34,897 bases of DNA from contig BQJQ01000007.1 in the NCBI GenBank assembly GCA_021604785.1, forward strand, positions 1 through 34,897, written 5' to 3'. Numbering within the stretch: position 1 is the first letter of the stretch; each line of letters starts with the position of its first letter. The notes beneath the pieces were generated by a model, which worked only from the letters and a program-made list of their open reading frames with translations, was not told the origin of the DNA and did no database searches. The translations under genes and the position numbers were made by a program. Of the stretch, positions 14,028-22,896 are shown in pieces. This stretch comes from Phycisphaeraceae bacterium. GTDB taxonomy: Bacteria; Planctomycetota; Phycisphaerae; Phycisphaerales; UBA1924.

Positions 14028-16145
14028 TTACGCCCCGGCCTCGATGACTTCCTTCTGCAGGTTCGCCGGCATCGGGGCGTACTTCTCGAACTCCATCGCG
14101 CTCGCCGCACGGCCCTGCGACATGCCGCGCAGCGAGGTCGTGTACCCGAACATCTCAGACAACGGGACCTCGGCGTGGATCTCCTTGATCATGCCCTTGT
14201 CCTCGGTATCCATGATCATGCCGCGCCGCGACGACAGGTCGCCCGTCACGTTGCCCAGGTAGTCCTCGGGCGTCGTGATCACGACCTTCATGATCGGCTC
14301 GAGCAGCAGGGATTTTGCCTTGGAGACCGCTTCACGCAGCGCCAGACGCCCGGCCTGCTCGAACGCGACCTGCGATGAGTCCACGTCGTGGTACGAGCCG
14401 TCGGTCAGCTCGACCTTGATATTGATGAGCGGGTACGGCGCCGAGACGCCGCCCTTGGCCGTCTGGCGGACGCCCGCCTCGACCGAGGGGACGAACTCCT
14501 TGGGGATCTTGCCGCCGACGATCTTGTTCTCGAACGCGACGTTGTCGGTGAACTTAAGCCCGTCGGCCTCGGCTTCCTCGGCGGTGTACGGGCGGATGCT
14601 GATCGTGCAATCGCCGAACTGCCCGCGACCGCCCGACTGCTTCTTGAACAGCCCGCGGCAGTTCTCGGCGCTGCGGCTGATCGCCTCGCGGTACGACACG
14701 CGGGGCTTGCCGACCTCGACGCCGATCTTCATGTCACGCACGAGCTTGCTCTTGATGATGTCAAGGTGCAGCTCGCCCATGCCCGCGATGATCGTCTGCC
14801 CGGTCTCGTCGTTGTACTCGGACCGGAACGACGGGTCCTCGCGACGGATCTGCACCAACGCCTCGGAGAGTTTCCGCTTGTCGTCGGCCGTCTTGGGCTC
14901 GATCGACATGGAGATCACCGGCTCGGGGAAGGTCATCCGCTCGAGGATGATCGGTTTGTCAGTGTCGCACAGCGTGTCGCCCGTGATCGAGTTCTTGATG
15001 CCAACGACAGCCACGATGTTGCCCGCGCCGACCTCGTCGAGCGCGGTCCGGTCCTTGGCGTGCATCTCGAAGATGCGCGACGCGATCTCACGCTTGCCGT
15101 TGGTCGGGTTGAGCGTGCGGGTGCCCTTGACGAGCTTGCCCGAGTAGATCCGCATGTAGGTGAGGTCGCCGTGGGTATCGCTCACAACCTTGAAGACGAG
15201 GGCGCTGAAGGGCGCGTCGTCGTCGTGGGGGCGGGTGATCGCCTTTTCCTCGTCGTTCGGGTCGGTGCCCTTAACCGGCGGGACCTCCTGCGGGTTGGGC
15301 AGGTAGTCGATGACACCGTCGAGCAGACGCTGCACGCCGATGTTCTTAAGGGCCGAGCCGGTGAAGACCGGGTAGCACTCGCGGAGGATGGTGCCCTTGC
15401 GGATCGCCTTCTTGATCTGCGCGACGGTGATCGAGTCCTCGTCCTCGAGATACTGCTCGGTCAGTTCGTCGTCCAGAGCCGAGGCGTTCTCGATCAGCTC
15501 GTGCCGCCACTTCTTCGCCTCGTCGAGCAGCTCCGCGGGGATTTCGTGTTCGGTCACGATCGCGCCCTGCGAGTCCGGCTCAAACTCGTACGCCTTCATG
15601 CCAAGGAGATCGATGACGCCCTTGAGGTCGTCGCCCGCGCCCCACGGGATCTGCACCGCGATCGCGTTGGCGCCCAGGCGCTTCTTGATCGAGTTGAACG
15701 AGTACTCGAAGTTCGCGCCCATCTTGTCCATCTTGTTGATGAAGCACATCCGGGGGACCAGGTACCGGTCCGCCTGGCGCCACACGGTCTCGGACTGGGC
15801 TTCGACGCCCTCCTTGCCGTCAAAGACAGCCACCGCGCCGTCGAGCACCCGCAGCGAGCGCTCGACCTCGATCGTGAAGTCCACGTGACCGGGCGTATCG
15901 ATCAGGTTGACCTTGTACTCGCGGCCCTGGTGGATCCACGGGCAGGTCGTCGCAGCCGACTGGATCGTGATGCCGCGCTCCTGCTCGTCCTGCAGGAAGT
16001 CCATCGTCGCGGTGCCCTCGTGCACCTCGCCGAGCTTGTAGTTCTTGCCGGTGTACAGCAAGATGCGCTCGGTGACGGTGGTTTTGCCCGCGTCGATGTG
16101 GGCACAGATGCCGATGTTCCGGATGTTGCTCAGGTCGGTCGCCAT
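14028..16145 (-). CDS. fusA: Translation elongation factor G
   Basis: EF-G is the GTPase that drives translocation on the ribosome. The 705-residue length is standard. Seen: G1 AHIDAGKTT (15-23), the switch region with [13 protein letters not shown] (55-67), G3 DTPGH (83-87), G4 NKMD (137-140), and domain IV/V features including [10 protein letters not shown] and [12 protein letters not shown] near the end. The frame is open to 16217, but the ATG at 16145 starts the canonical [13 protein letters not shown] and follows AAGGAA by 7 bases. There is no rpsL/rpsG/tuf next to it, so this may be one of several EF-G copies or simply a scattered str operon. Its terminator lies in the convergent zinc-ribbon gene. 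Confidence 0.95.
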   Translation of the reverse strand: MATDLSNIRNIGICAHIDAGKTTVTERILLYTGKNYKLGEVHEGTATMDFLQDEQERGITIQSAATTCPWIHQGREYKVNLIDTPGHVDFTIEVERSLRVLDGAVAVFDGKEGVEAQSETVWRQADRYLVPRMCFINKMDKMGANFEYSFNSIKKRLGANAIAVQIPWGAGDDLKGVIDLLGMKAYEFEPDSQGAIVTEHEIPAELLDEAKKWRHELIENASALDDELTEQYLEDEDSITVAQIKKAIRKGTILRECYPVFTGSALKNIGVQRLLDGVIDYLPNPQEVPPVKGTDPNDEEKAITRPHDDDAPFSALVFKVVSDTHGDLTYMRIYSGKLVKGTRTLNPTNGKREIASRIFEMHAKDRTALDEVGAGNIVAVVGIKNSITGDTLCDTDKPIILERMTFPEPVISMSIEPKTADDKRKLSEALVQIRREDPSFRSEYNDETGQTIIAGMGELHLDIIKSKLVRDMKIGVEVGKPRVSYREAISRSAENCRGLFKKQSGGRGQFGDCTISIRPYTAEEAEADGLKFTDNVAFENKIVGGKIPKEFVPSVEAGVRQTAKGGVSAPYPLINIKVELTDGSYHDVDSSQVAFEQAGRLALREAVSKAKSLLLEPIMKVVITTPEDYLGNVTGDLSSRRGMIMDTEDKGMIKEIHAEVPLSEMFGYTTSLRGMSQGRAASAMEFEKYAPMPANLQKEVIEAGA

Positions 16146-16633
16146 TGGGTCGTTCCTTGGTGTCGCTCGCGTCGCGTCTTCGTGCGTTTTGTTCGCTCGT
16201 CTGGATCGGGGGGTCACCGTCCCCGCGCCGGCCCGGTCGGGCCCGCTTCGAGGACGAACGTGTGCTGTGTGTCGTGCGCTCCGCCCGGAGATGGGCGGCT
16301 CGTCTGTGCGTGGTATCGGTCTCGTGCAGCCCGGACTCCCGCGTGGGTGCCCGGGCGGCGTTCACGCCGGGTCTGGGTCCGAATCTTCCATCATGGGTCA
16401 GCCTCCCCGCTCGCCGGCACCACGCCGGCGGCTCGGACTCGGACCTAACTCTGCCACAATCGATGGGCCGGCCACGGACGGGCCGCCCCGCGCCATCGGC
16501 GCCCTCGATTCTTGCCTCTCAGAGCGGGTCAATCAAGCCCGCACCCCGCCCGTTCGCGGGATTCGGCACCTGGTGCATTCCGGCAGATTCGCCTGGTCAG
16601 AGGCCGGATGATGGGCTGGGTCGGGGGCCCGGG
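16146..16633. other. 488-base intergenic region upstream of fusA
   Basis: No gene seen: all short frames here have shadow-like, Arg/Pro/Ser-rich composition, and I find no tRNA. Two small perfect hairpins stand out: CGGCG-TTCA-CGCCG (16356-16369) and CGCCGGC-ACCAC-GCCGGCG (16412-16430). Neither has a T-run. They would lie in a long fusA leader if the promoter is to the right of them. No clear promoter was found. Confidence 0.4.
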
Positions 16634-18970
16634 TCAGGGGGCCTCCGAGAGCAGCCGCCGGGCGAGCACCCGCTCCTGGCCGGTCAGCTGTTTGAGCTCG
16701 TCGAGGCGCATGTTGGCGTCCGCTTCGATCGCCCGAGCTGCCCACAAGCGGGCCGCTTCGAGGTCCCCGAGGCGCTCGCAGACCCGCATGAGCCTCGCCG
16801 GGGCGTCCGGGCCGCCGGGGTCCAGAGCCGCGGCACGCTCCCATGCCGCCCGCGCGCCCTCGAGCAGTTCTCGAGAGCGGGCAGGGTCCATGCCGGGGGT
16901 GTCCGCGAGCCCCGCGCGGACCGCGCCCGCCCACATCCACGCTGAGGGGGAGCCGGGCCGCTCGACCGGGCCGTTCTCCGCGACGTCGATCGCGCGGTCG
17001 ACCAGGGCGTCCGCCGCGCCTTGATCTCCGGCGAACGCCGCCCGCTGCAGCAGCACGTTGGTCAGCGCGGTCCGTGTGCCGTGGTGCCCTGGGCGGGCGG
17101 TGAGCGCCGTGTCGAGCGAGCCGATCGCCCGGTCGTAGCTTGCGACGAGCGACGCGGCGAACAGATCCTGCGGGTTGGAAGGATCGGCGACCGTCACGTT
17201 CAAGTCGGCCGCGAGGCGTGCCGCGATCACGGGCGAATCGACATTCGTCGGCGAGAGCAGGATCTCCTCGCGGGCCTGGGCCACCAGCAGAGCCGGGCGG
17301 GCCGCGTCGCGGAGGGCGGACTCCCACGCCCACACGGGCGGGATGGCGAGCACCGCCACCACAACGCCGGCGATCGCGGGGAGAGCCGCGGCAATCGATG
17401 AAGTGGCGCGCGCGCCCTTCCCTGAACGTGTCGTGCACCCCGCCGGTGCGATGAGCACGCCGAGCCAGAGCATCGCCAGCGCCGCGGACCCCTCGCTGAT
17501 GGCACTCATGTCGAGCTGCGTGTGGGCGAGGATCACCGTCGCCGCGCCCACGCCGGCCGCGCCGAGCGCGGGCCCGGAGGTGTTCACGCGGCCCCAAACC
17601 TTCAGAACGCCCCACCCGATCGCCAGCCACGCGATCAGCCCGATCGCCCGCATCGCGGCGGCGTCCGGCGTCGTCGCCTCACGCTCGACCAGGGCCGAGA
17701 CCGCGACCACGACCAGCGCCGCGACGACCACGCCCGCGCGGGCCTGCGCCGTGTCGTGCGCGTCGGTCGGCGCGTCGGGGATTGGCGTGTTCGGACCCGC
17801 CGCGGGCGCGTGCACACGACCGGCGTGCCACGCCCAGAGCAGGAACAGCACGCCCCACGCGAGCCCGAGCACACCAAGCGTCGCGCCCCAATCCACCAGC
17901 ACCGCGTGCGAACTCGTCACCTCCTCCGGGCTCAGCGGCGGACGGGCGAGGATGTACGCATCCTTGAACCCGCCGGGCCCGACGCCCAGCAGCGGGTGGT
18001 CACCGAAGATGCGCGCCGCCCCGTGGAGGTAAAACGATCGGAAGAGCACGCTCAACTCGCCGGAGCGCTCGCCGATCACTCCGCGAACACCGATCGCGCC
18101 GATCGTCGCGAGCGGGATCGCCGCCATCGCCCACGGGATCGCTCGGCGGAACGCAGCTTTGTTGCGCCCGATCGCGAACGCGACGCCCACGACAATCCCC
18201 AGCCCCGCAGCGGCCCACGCGCCCTTCGAGCCCGTCATCGCAAGCCCCCCGGCGCCCGCGATGGCGCCCGCGAGCAGCACACACCCGGCGTTCCGCGTCG
18301 CCGCGGCGCGCAACGCGCCGAACCCCGCGATCGCCAGCGCGACGAAGCCCGCGCCCACGAACGTTGCATAGACGTTGGAGAGCCCGAACCACCCCGTCGC
18401 CGCGGGCTGGCGGAGGCGACGGAGATAGACCTCCGCGCTGCGCGACCCGGGCGCCCACCCGCGTGCCTCGAAGAAAGTGCTCTGGGTGTCGCGGAAGTGG
18501 TCGAGTGTCTGCTGGTGCTCGACGAAGTACTGGAGGGCGCCCTTGGCGGTCAGCAGCCCGATGAAACCGAGCGCCGCGGCGACCATCGCGCGCCGGATGG
18601 TGTCGAACCGCCCGAGGTGCCACGCGCCGAGCCCCGTCGCCATCGCGCCGACCCACGCCGACCCGGGCCCAGCGTGCTCGGGCGAGCGGGCGATGTGCAC
18701 GATCACCGCGACCGCGCCCAACGCGAACAAGACCGCCGATGTGCGCGCGACGCGCCCGCACGCGAGCAGCGCGAGCCCGCACCCGACGCACGCGGCGAGG
18801 TCGAGCGCGAGGAACGCCGTCGGCCCGAGGGCGACCAGCGGCCCGCCCTGCAGGAATGGGTCGCCGTCCCAATAAGGGAAAGGCGTATAAGCGACACCGG
18901 CGCGCAGCAACGCGGGGATCGCGATCAACGCCGCGGCGGTCCAGGCGAGCCGGTCGGGGGCGCGCGTCAT
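16634..18970 (-). CDS. O-antigen-ligase-like polytopic membrane protein with TPR-like tail
   Basis: A 778-residue inner-membrane protein. About the first 550 residues form a dozen or so hydrophobic segments. Between them is the large periplasmic loop typical of the Wzy_C/WaaL family, with RIFGDHPLLGVGPGGFKDAY and the His of SSHAVLVDWGATLG. The remaining 200 residues are helical TPR-like repeats (AAWERAAALDPGGPDAPARL). Such proteins join or polymerise lipid-carrier-linked glycans, or attach glycans to proteins; which of these applies cannot be told. The ATG at 18970 overlaps the TGA of the upstream transferase gene (ATGA), favoured over the ATG at 19000. It is the last gene of the six-gene run. 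Confidence 0.8.
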   Translation of the reverse strand: MTRAPDRLAWTAAALIAIPALLRAGVAYTPFPYWDGDPFLQGGPLVALGPTAFLALDLAACVGCGLALLACGRVARTSAVLFALGAVAVIVHIARSPEHAGPGSAWVGAMATGLGAWHLGRFDTIRRAMVAAALGFIGLLTAKGALQYFVEHQQTLDHFRDTQSTFFEARGWAPGSRSAEVYLRRLRQPAATGWFGLSNVYATFVGAGFVALAIAGFGALRAAATRNAGCVLLAGAIAGAGGLAMTGSKGAWAAAGLGIVVGVAFAIGRNKAAFRRAIPWAMAAIPLATIGAIGVRGVIGERSGELSVLFRSFYLHGAARIFGDHPLLGVGPGGFKDAYILARPPLSPEEVTSSHAVLVDWGATLGVLGLAWGVLFLLWAWHAGRVHAPAAGPNTPIPDAPTDAHDTAQARAGVVVAALVVVAVSALVEREATTPDAAAMRAIGLIAWLAIGWGVLKVWGRVNTSGPALGAAGVGAATVILAHTQLDMSAISEGSAALAMLWLGVLIAPAGCTTRSGKGARATSSIAAALPAIAGVVVAVLAIPPVWAWESALRDAARPALLVAQAREEILLSPTNVDSPVIAARLAADLNVTVADPSNPQDLFAASLVASYDRAIGSLDTALTARPGHHGTRTALTNVLLQRAAFAGDQGAADALVDRAIDVAENGPVERPGSPSAWMWAGAVRAGLADTPGMDPARSRELLEGARAAWERAAALDPGGPDAPARLMRVCERLGDLEAARLWAARAIEADANMRLDELKQLTGQERVLARRLLSEAP

Positions 18971-20109
18971 GGTGCGCCCGATCCGGGGCTCGATCGCCAC
19001 TCAAACACCGCGACGACGGCGAGCATCACGACGGTCTGCACCACGACGAGGATCGCCTGCCAGGGCTCGAGCGATCCCAGCGAGATCCCGCCGAGCCCGA
19101 TGACCAGCGCAAATCCGGCGATCACCGCGACCGCGGCCCGCTTGGAGAGCCCGCGTTTGACGAGCCGGTGCGAGAGGTGCTGCATGTCGCCGACGAACGG
19201 GCTCTTGCCCTGGCTCAGGCGGACGAGTGTGACGGAGGTGAAGTCATACAGCGGGATCGCGAGGACGAGCACGGGCATGAAGACTCCGTACCACGCGCCA
19301 GAGCCGGCGGTTCCCGCGTCGCCCACGTACGTCGCGCGGACGGTGAGGAACGCGAGCGTGAACCCGAGGACGAGCGAGCCAGAATCGCCCATGAACAGGC
19401 GCGCGGGGGGCATGTTCCAGACGAGGAACCCCGCCGAGGCGCCGACGACCAGCGCCAGCACGGCGGCGACGAACCACTGTTCGTTGATGAGCGCGGCCCC
19501 GAGGAAGCACGCCGCCGCGATCGCCGCGACCGAGGCGCACAGCCCGTCCATGTTGTCGATGAAGTTCATCGCGTTGGTGATCGCGACGATCCATAAGACC
19601 GTGAGCGCGACCGAGGCCCATTGTCCGCCGGCGGGCGCGTCGAGCATGGTCAGCAGGCGCGTGTCGAGGGCGGGCGTGGGCCACGCGACGAGCAATGCCG
19701 GCGCGACCATGATCGCGAGCTTGGCCCACGGGCCCATCGGGCGCCGGTCGTCGATCAACCCCATGACGTGCAGCAGTGTGATGGCGCCGAGGAAGGCGAG
19801 GGCAAGGGGTGCTCGCTCGAGCACCCCGGGGAGGTGGACCGCCGCGGGCTCGAGGAACCCGGGCAACGCGAGCGTGCCCGAATCGAGCGCCCACGCAAGA
19901 GCGAGCCCGGCGAGCAGCGGGACGGCGATGGCGAGGTAGATCCCGACGCCGCCGGTGTTTGGGATGGACCGGGGGGTGTCCTTGACCTGCCCGGGGGCCA
20001 TCGCGTCGCCGTGCGCGCCCATCCGGCGTCCCAGACGCATCGCTCCCCAGCACGCCGGGCAGGCGATCGCGAACCCGACCCCGATCAGCGTCAGACAGAT
20101 CCAGACCAT
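18967..20109 (-). CDS. WecA/MraY-type polyprenyl-phosphate phosphoglycosyl transferase
   Basis: An inner-membrane enzyme that moves a phospho-sugar from a UDP-sugar to undecaprenyl phosphate, the first committed step of a lipid-linked glycan. It has 380 residues and around eleven membrane segments. Seen: DTPRSIPNTGGVG (45-57), catalytic-site Asp pair LIDDRRPMGPW (119-128), NAMNFIDNMDGL (179-190), FMGDSGS (239-245) and the cytoplasmic HLSHR (311-315) that fits the WecA/TagO branch rather than true MraY. The sugar is likely GlcNAc-1-phosphate or similar (inference). It starts 9 bases after the YwaF-like gene and overlaps the O-antigen-ligase-like gene by four bases. Confidence 0.88.
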   Translation of the reverse strand: MVWICLTLIGVGFAIACPACWGAMRLGRRMGAHGDAMAPGQVKDTPRSIPNTGGVGIYLAIAVPLLAGLALAWALDSGTLALPGFLEPAAVHLPGVLERAPLALAFLGAITLLHVMGLIDDRRPMGPWAKLAIMVAPALLVAWPTPALDTRLLTMLDAPAGGQWASVALTVLWIVAITNAMNFIDNMDGLCASVAAIAAACFLGAALINEQWFVAAVLALVVGASAGFLVWNMPPARLFMGDSGSLVLGFTLAFLTVRATYVGDAGTAGSGAWYGVFMPVLVLAIPLYDFTSVTLVRLSQGKSPFVGDMQHLSHRLVKRGLSKRAAVAVIAGFALVIGLGGISLGSLEPWQAILVVVQTVVMLAVVAVFEWRSSPGSGAP

Positions 20110-20118
20110 TGGTCGATG

Positions 20119-20895
20119 CTATCGGCTGGGCGCGCGCCGGCGCTGGATAGCCGCCGCGATGCCCCAGGGGATCCACGCGATGAGCTGGGCGGTCTCGGCG
20201 AGCAGCATCAGCCAGAAGACCCGCCCGGGCCACGGGCCCAGCGCGTTGAGGAGGGTTTTCGACTCGGGCAGCATCCGCCCGACGTACCAGTAGTTGGTGC
20301 CGCCGCAGGCGAAGCAGGCGGGGACGATGATCTCGTTCATCAGCACCATGAGCGCGGCGAACGCGATGTTGAAGATCCCCACCCGCCACCAGTGCGCAAA
20401 AGTGGGGCGGTACCCGAGCACGGCGGCGTCGTAGACAGCGCTACCCACGATCTGCAGATGCCCGATCCAGAACATCCAGAACTCGGCGTGCTCGTATCCC
20501 TGCGTGAGCACGGGCGTGACGAACGCCTGCGTGCTCAGGCCGACGCCCCAGAAGTAGAGCAGCGGGCGGAGCATCCGGTGCTGCGTCCAGAGCGTGATCG
20601 GCGCGAGCCACGCGGCGAGGTCGCACAGGTGGATCGGCAAGCTCGACGTCGGGTCAAAGTTTGCCGGCAGCAGCCACCAGACGACGGCCCCGGTCTGCCA
20701 GAGGATCGTCGTCCAGATCCATATGAACCGGAGGCGTTTCTCCTTGGGCGTGTCTCGCCAGCGGCGGCCCAGAACGACCGAGCCGACGATCAGCGCGACA
20801 CAGACTGCTGCGACGATTGCGTGCGCCCCGGTGAAGGCTTGGAACCCCTCGGGGGAGAAGATCGGGACGAGCGGGGTGTTGGCGGGGTGAGTCAT
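20119..20895 (-). CDS. YwaF/TIGR02206-like membrane protein (copy 2)
   Basis: A 258-residue polytopic membrane protein with six or seven hydrophobic segments. It resembles the YwaF family (TIGR02206, related to TMEM164), whose function in bacteria is not known. Family-type motifs: SLPIHLCDLAAWLAPI, YFWGVGLSTQAFVTP, FWIGHLQIV, VLGYRP and GTNYWYVGR. The repeated conserved His residues inside membrane segments (IHLCD, IGH) could be catalytic or ligand-binding. It overlaps the upstream paralog by four bases (ATGA) and is followed 9 bases later by the WecA-type gene. Context points to the envelope lipid or glycan pathway, an inference only. Confidence 0.8.
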   Translation of the reverse strand: MTHPANTPLVPIFSPEGFQAFTGAHAIVAAVCVALIVGSVVLGRRWRDTPKEKRLRFIWIWTTILWQTGAVVWWLLPANFDPTSSLPIHLCDLAAWLAPITLWTQHRMLRPLLYFWGVGLSTQAFVTPVLTQGYEHAEFWMFWIGHLQIVGSAVYDAAVLGYRPTFAHWWRVGIFNIAFAALMVLMNEIIVPACFACGGTNYWYVGRMLPESKTLLNALGPWPGRVFWLMLLAETAQLIAWIPWGIAAAIQRRRAPSR

Positions 20896-21707
20896 GGGTC
20901 AGGCGTCGCGGCGGGGGGAGCGCCCCGGGCATTGGATCGTGACACGAGGGCCTCGATGGCGCGCGCCACGGCGTACATCACCACGAAGAGGATCTCCGAC
21001 GCGCCGATGATGATCGTGGGGCGTGCGGGCCAGTCGCCCAGGATGTCCACGACGCTGGTGCCCTCGTAATCGCCCTTGCCGAGGTAGCAGTAGTTGGTGT
21101 GGCACGCGACGTTGAACGCCGCGATGCCGATGGTGAGGATCGCGCCCGCGATAGCTGCGAACCCGAGGTGTCGCAGGCGCGGGCGGTAGCCGAGGACGGT
21201 GAGGTCGTAGATGCCCGTGCCGATGATGACGACGTGCCCCACCCAGTAGAGCCAGAACGCGACGGACGCGAGCCCGTCGTGCCACATGGGGGTGAAGAAC
21301 CCCTGCGTGCTCAGCCCGAGCCCCCAGAAGAAGATGACCGCCCGCAGGCGCCAATGCAGCGTCATCAGCGCAAACGGGGCGATCCACCCGACGATGCGGC
21401 ACATGTGCAGCGGCAGCGATTCGTTGAGGTCGAAGTTCTGCGGCAGCACCCGCCAGATGGTCGCGAAGATCTGCCACGCGATGAAGGACCATGCGAGCGC
21501 CGAGCGGAACCGGGGTTCGCGCTGCCCGGCGTCGGTGCGATCGAGCGATCGCAGGCGTCGCCCGATCACGCACCAGATCGCGATGACGCCCACGCAGACC
21601 CCGAGCGTTGTCCAGTGGAACGTTGAAAACGCGTCGAAGTGGTTAAGCCACGTGCGGGCCGGATCGGCGGCGGAGGTTAGTTCGGGCTGGGCTGGCGGGG
21701 CGGGCAT
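20892..21707 (-). CDS. YwaF/TIGR02206-like membrane protein (copy 1)
   Basis: A 271-residue paralog of the next gene with the same succession of motifs: SLPLHMCRIVGWIAPF, FFWGLGLSTQGFFTP, YWVGHVVII, VLGYRPRLRHLG and NYCYLGKGDYEG. It has an extra N-terminal stretch of about 25 polar residues and a charged C-terminal tail. In HMCR an Arg replaces the Asp of HLCD in copy 2. The tandem copies have diverged a lot, so the duplication is old or they were selected as two partners, for example a heterodimer (inference). It begins 25 bases after rlmN ends and overlaps copy 2 by four bases, so co-translation is likely. Function unknown. Confidence 0.8.
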   Translation of the reverse strand: MPAPPAQPELTSAADPARTWLNHFDAFSTFHWTTLGVCVGVIAIWCVIGRRLRSLDRTDAGQREPRFRSALAWSFIAWQIFATIWRVLPQNFDLNESLPLHMCRIVGWIAPFALMTLHWRLRAVIFFWGLGLSTQGFFTPMWHDGLASVAFWLYWVGHVVIIGTGIYDLTVLGYRPRLRHLGFAAIAGAILTIGIAAFNVACHTNYCYLGKGDYEGTSVVDILGDWPARPTIIIGASEILFVVMYAVARAIEALVSRSNARGAPPAATPDP

Positions 21708-21732
21708 CGCGGGGCATCTTACCGTCGTGCGC

Positions 21733-22896
21733 TTAGGCCCCGGCGGCTTCGTGGCGGAGCTGCCCGCATGCCGCGGCGATGTCGCGTCCCCGGCTCGCCC
21801 GGATGTGCGCGTTCACGCCCCGCTCACGGAGCACGTGCTGGAACGCGTGCACGTCGTCGGACGCCGGTCGGTTGAAGGGCAGCCCCTTCACTTCGTTGTA
21901 GCGGATGAGATTCACGTTGGCGCGCAGGGTTTTGCACAGCCCGGCCAGCTCGGCGGCGTGCTCGGGGCGATCGTTCACGCCCGCCAGCAGGATGTACTCG
22001 AGCGTGATCTCGCGCCCGGTCTTCTTGAACCACGTGCCGCACGCGTCGAGCAGCTGCTCGATGGACGTGAACTCGGACCACGGGATGAGCGTGCGGCGCA
22101 GCTCGTCGTTGGGCGCGTGCAGCGAGAGCGCGAGCGTGATCGGCAGGTCCACCTCGTCGGCGAGCTTCTCGATCGCCTTGTGCATGCCGACGGTGGAGAC
22201 CGTGATCTTGCGCGCGCCGATGCCCAGCCCCCACGGGGCCGCGATCGTGCGCACGGCGTGGATGACGGGCTTGAAGTTCGCCAGCGGCTCGCCCATGCCC
22301 ATAAACACGACGTTGGAGATCCGCCCGACGTTCGATAAACGCGACAGACGCCAGACTTGCTCGACGATCCGTCCGGCGCTGAGGTTGCCGTCGAGCCCGC
22401 CGATGCCGGTGGCGCAGAACTTGCACCCGACGGCGCACCCGATCTGCGACGAGATGCACGCGGTCTTGCGCGCCGAGCTGCCGGTTTCCTCGGATGCTTT
22501 GGCCGGGATCATCACGCACTCGGTCTGGCGGGCCGTGTCCGAGTAGGGCATCGCCTGCCCGAGGATGGGCAGGCGGGCGTCGTGCTCAACGCTCGCTTCG
22601 GACGCGGCGACGTGCGCACGTTCGGGGTCATCTGGCCACTCGATGAGGAGCTTCTGGGTGCCGTCAGTCGCGAGTTGGTGGGCGACGGTGGGGCCCGAGA
22701 GGAAGGTCATTTCGCTGGTGAGGGTCTCGCGATCGCGCGTGTTGATGTTGGACATCTCGGCGGGGTCGATCACGCCCTTGAGGTAGACCCACTCGAGGAT
22801 CTGCTTGGCGCGGAACTTGGGCATGGACCGCTCGAGGCACCAGTCGGCGAGGGTCTCGGGGGTGAACTCGAAGATGTGGTGGGGGGGATGGCGCAT
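21733..22896 (-). CDS. rlmN: Dual-specificity 23S rRNA (A2503-C2) / tRNA (A37-C2) methyltransferase
   Basis: A radical-SAM enzyme that methylates C2 of A2503 in 23S rRNA and A37 in some tRNAs. It has 387 residues. Seen: CAVGCKFC with the 4Fe-4S Cys154, Cys158 and Cys161, GMGEPLANF (SAM binding), NDELRRTLIP, and the C-terminal RGRDIAAACGQL with the methyl-carrying Cys. Its relative Cfr is unlikely given the chromosomal context. Unusual is an extra segment of roughly 33 residues (about 88-125) between LLIEW and ECVMIP, where typical RlmN has a short turn; it looks polar and flexible. The ATG at 22896 shares one base with the ispH stop (TGATG). Part of the six-gene run. Confidence 0.93.
   Translation of the reverse strand: MRHPPHHIFEFTPETLADWCLERSMPKFRAKQILEWVYLKGVIDPAEMSNINTRDRETLTSEMTFLSGPTVAHQLATDGTQKLLIEWPDDPERAHVAASEASVEHDARLPILGQAMPYSDTARQTECVMIPAKASEETGSSARKTACISSQIGCAVGCKFCATGIGGLDGNLSAGRIVEQVWRLSRLSNVGRISNVVFMGMGEPLANFKPVIHAVRTIAAPWGLGIGARKITVSTVGMHKAIEKLADEVDLPITLALSLHAPNDELRRTLIPWSEFTSIEQLLDACGTWFKKTGREITLEYILLAGVNDRPEHAAELAGLCKTLRANVNLIRYNEVKGLPFNRPASDDVHAFQHVLRERGVNAHIRASRGRDIAAACGQLRHEAAGA

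Noticed and set aside
14388-16448. A 686-codon plus-strand open frame opposite fusA
   Set aside because: Mirror image of EF-G codon usage; Leu/Val/Asp/Arg-rich with no motif. EF-G on the minus strand is certain.
16146-16633. A possible tRNA or small gene in the gap before fusA (GGTCCGAATC recalls a T-loop)
   Set aside because: No matching 5-bp T-stem, acceptor stem or anticodon arm can be built around it, and the short frames look like noise.
17522-21069. Two long plus-strand frames (17522-19939 and 19621-21069) opposite the membrane-protein genes
   Set aside because: Extremely Arg/Asp/Pro-rich and full of low-complexity runs; the minus strand encodes recognisable membrane proteins with ATGA couplings.
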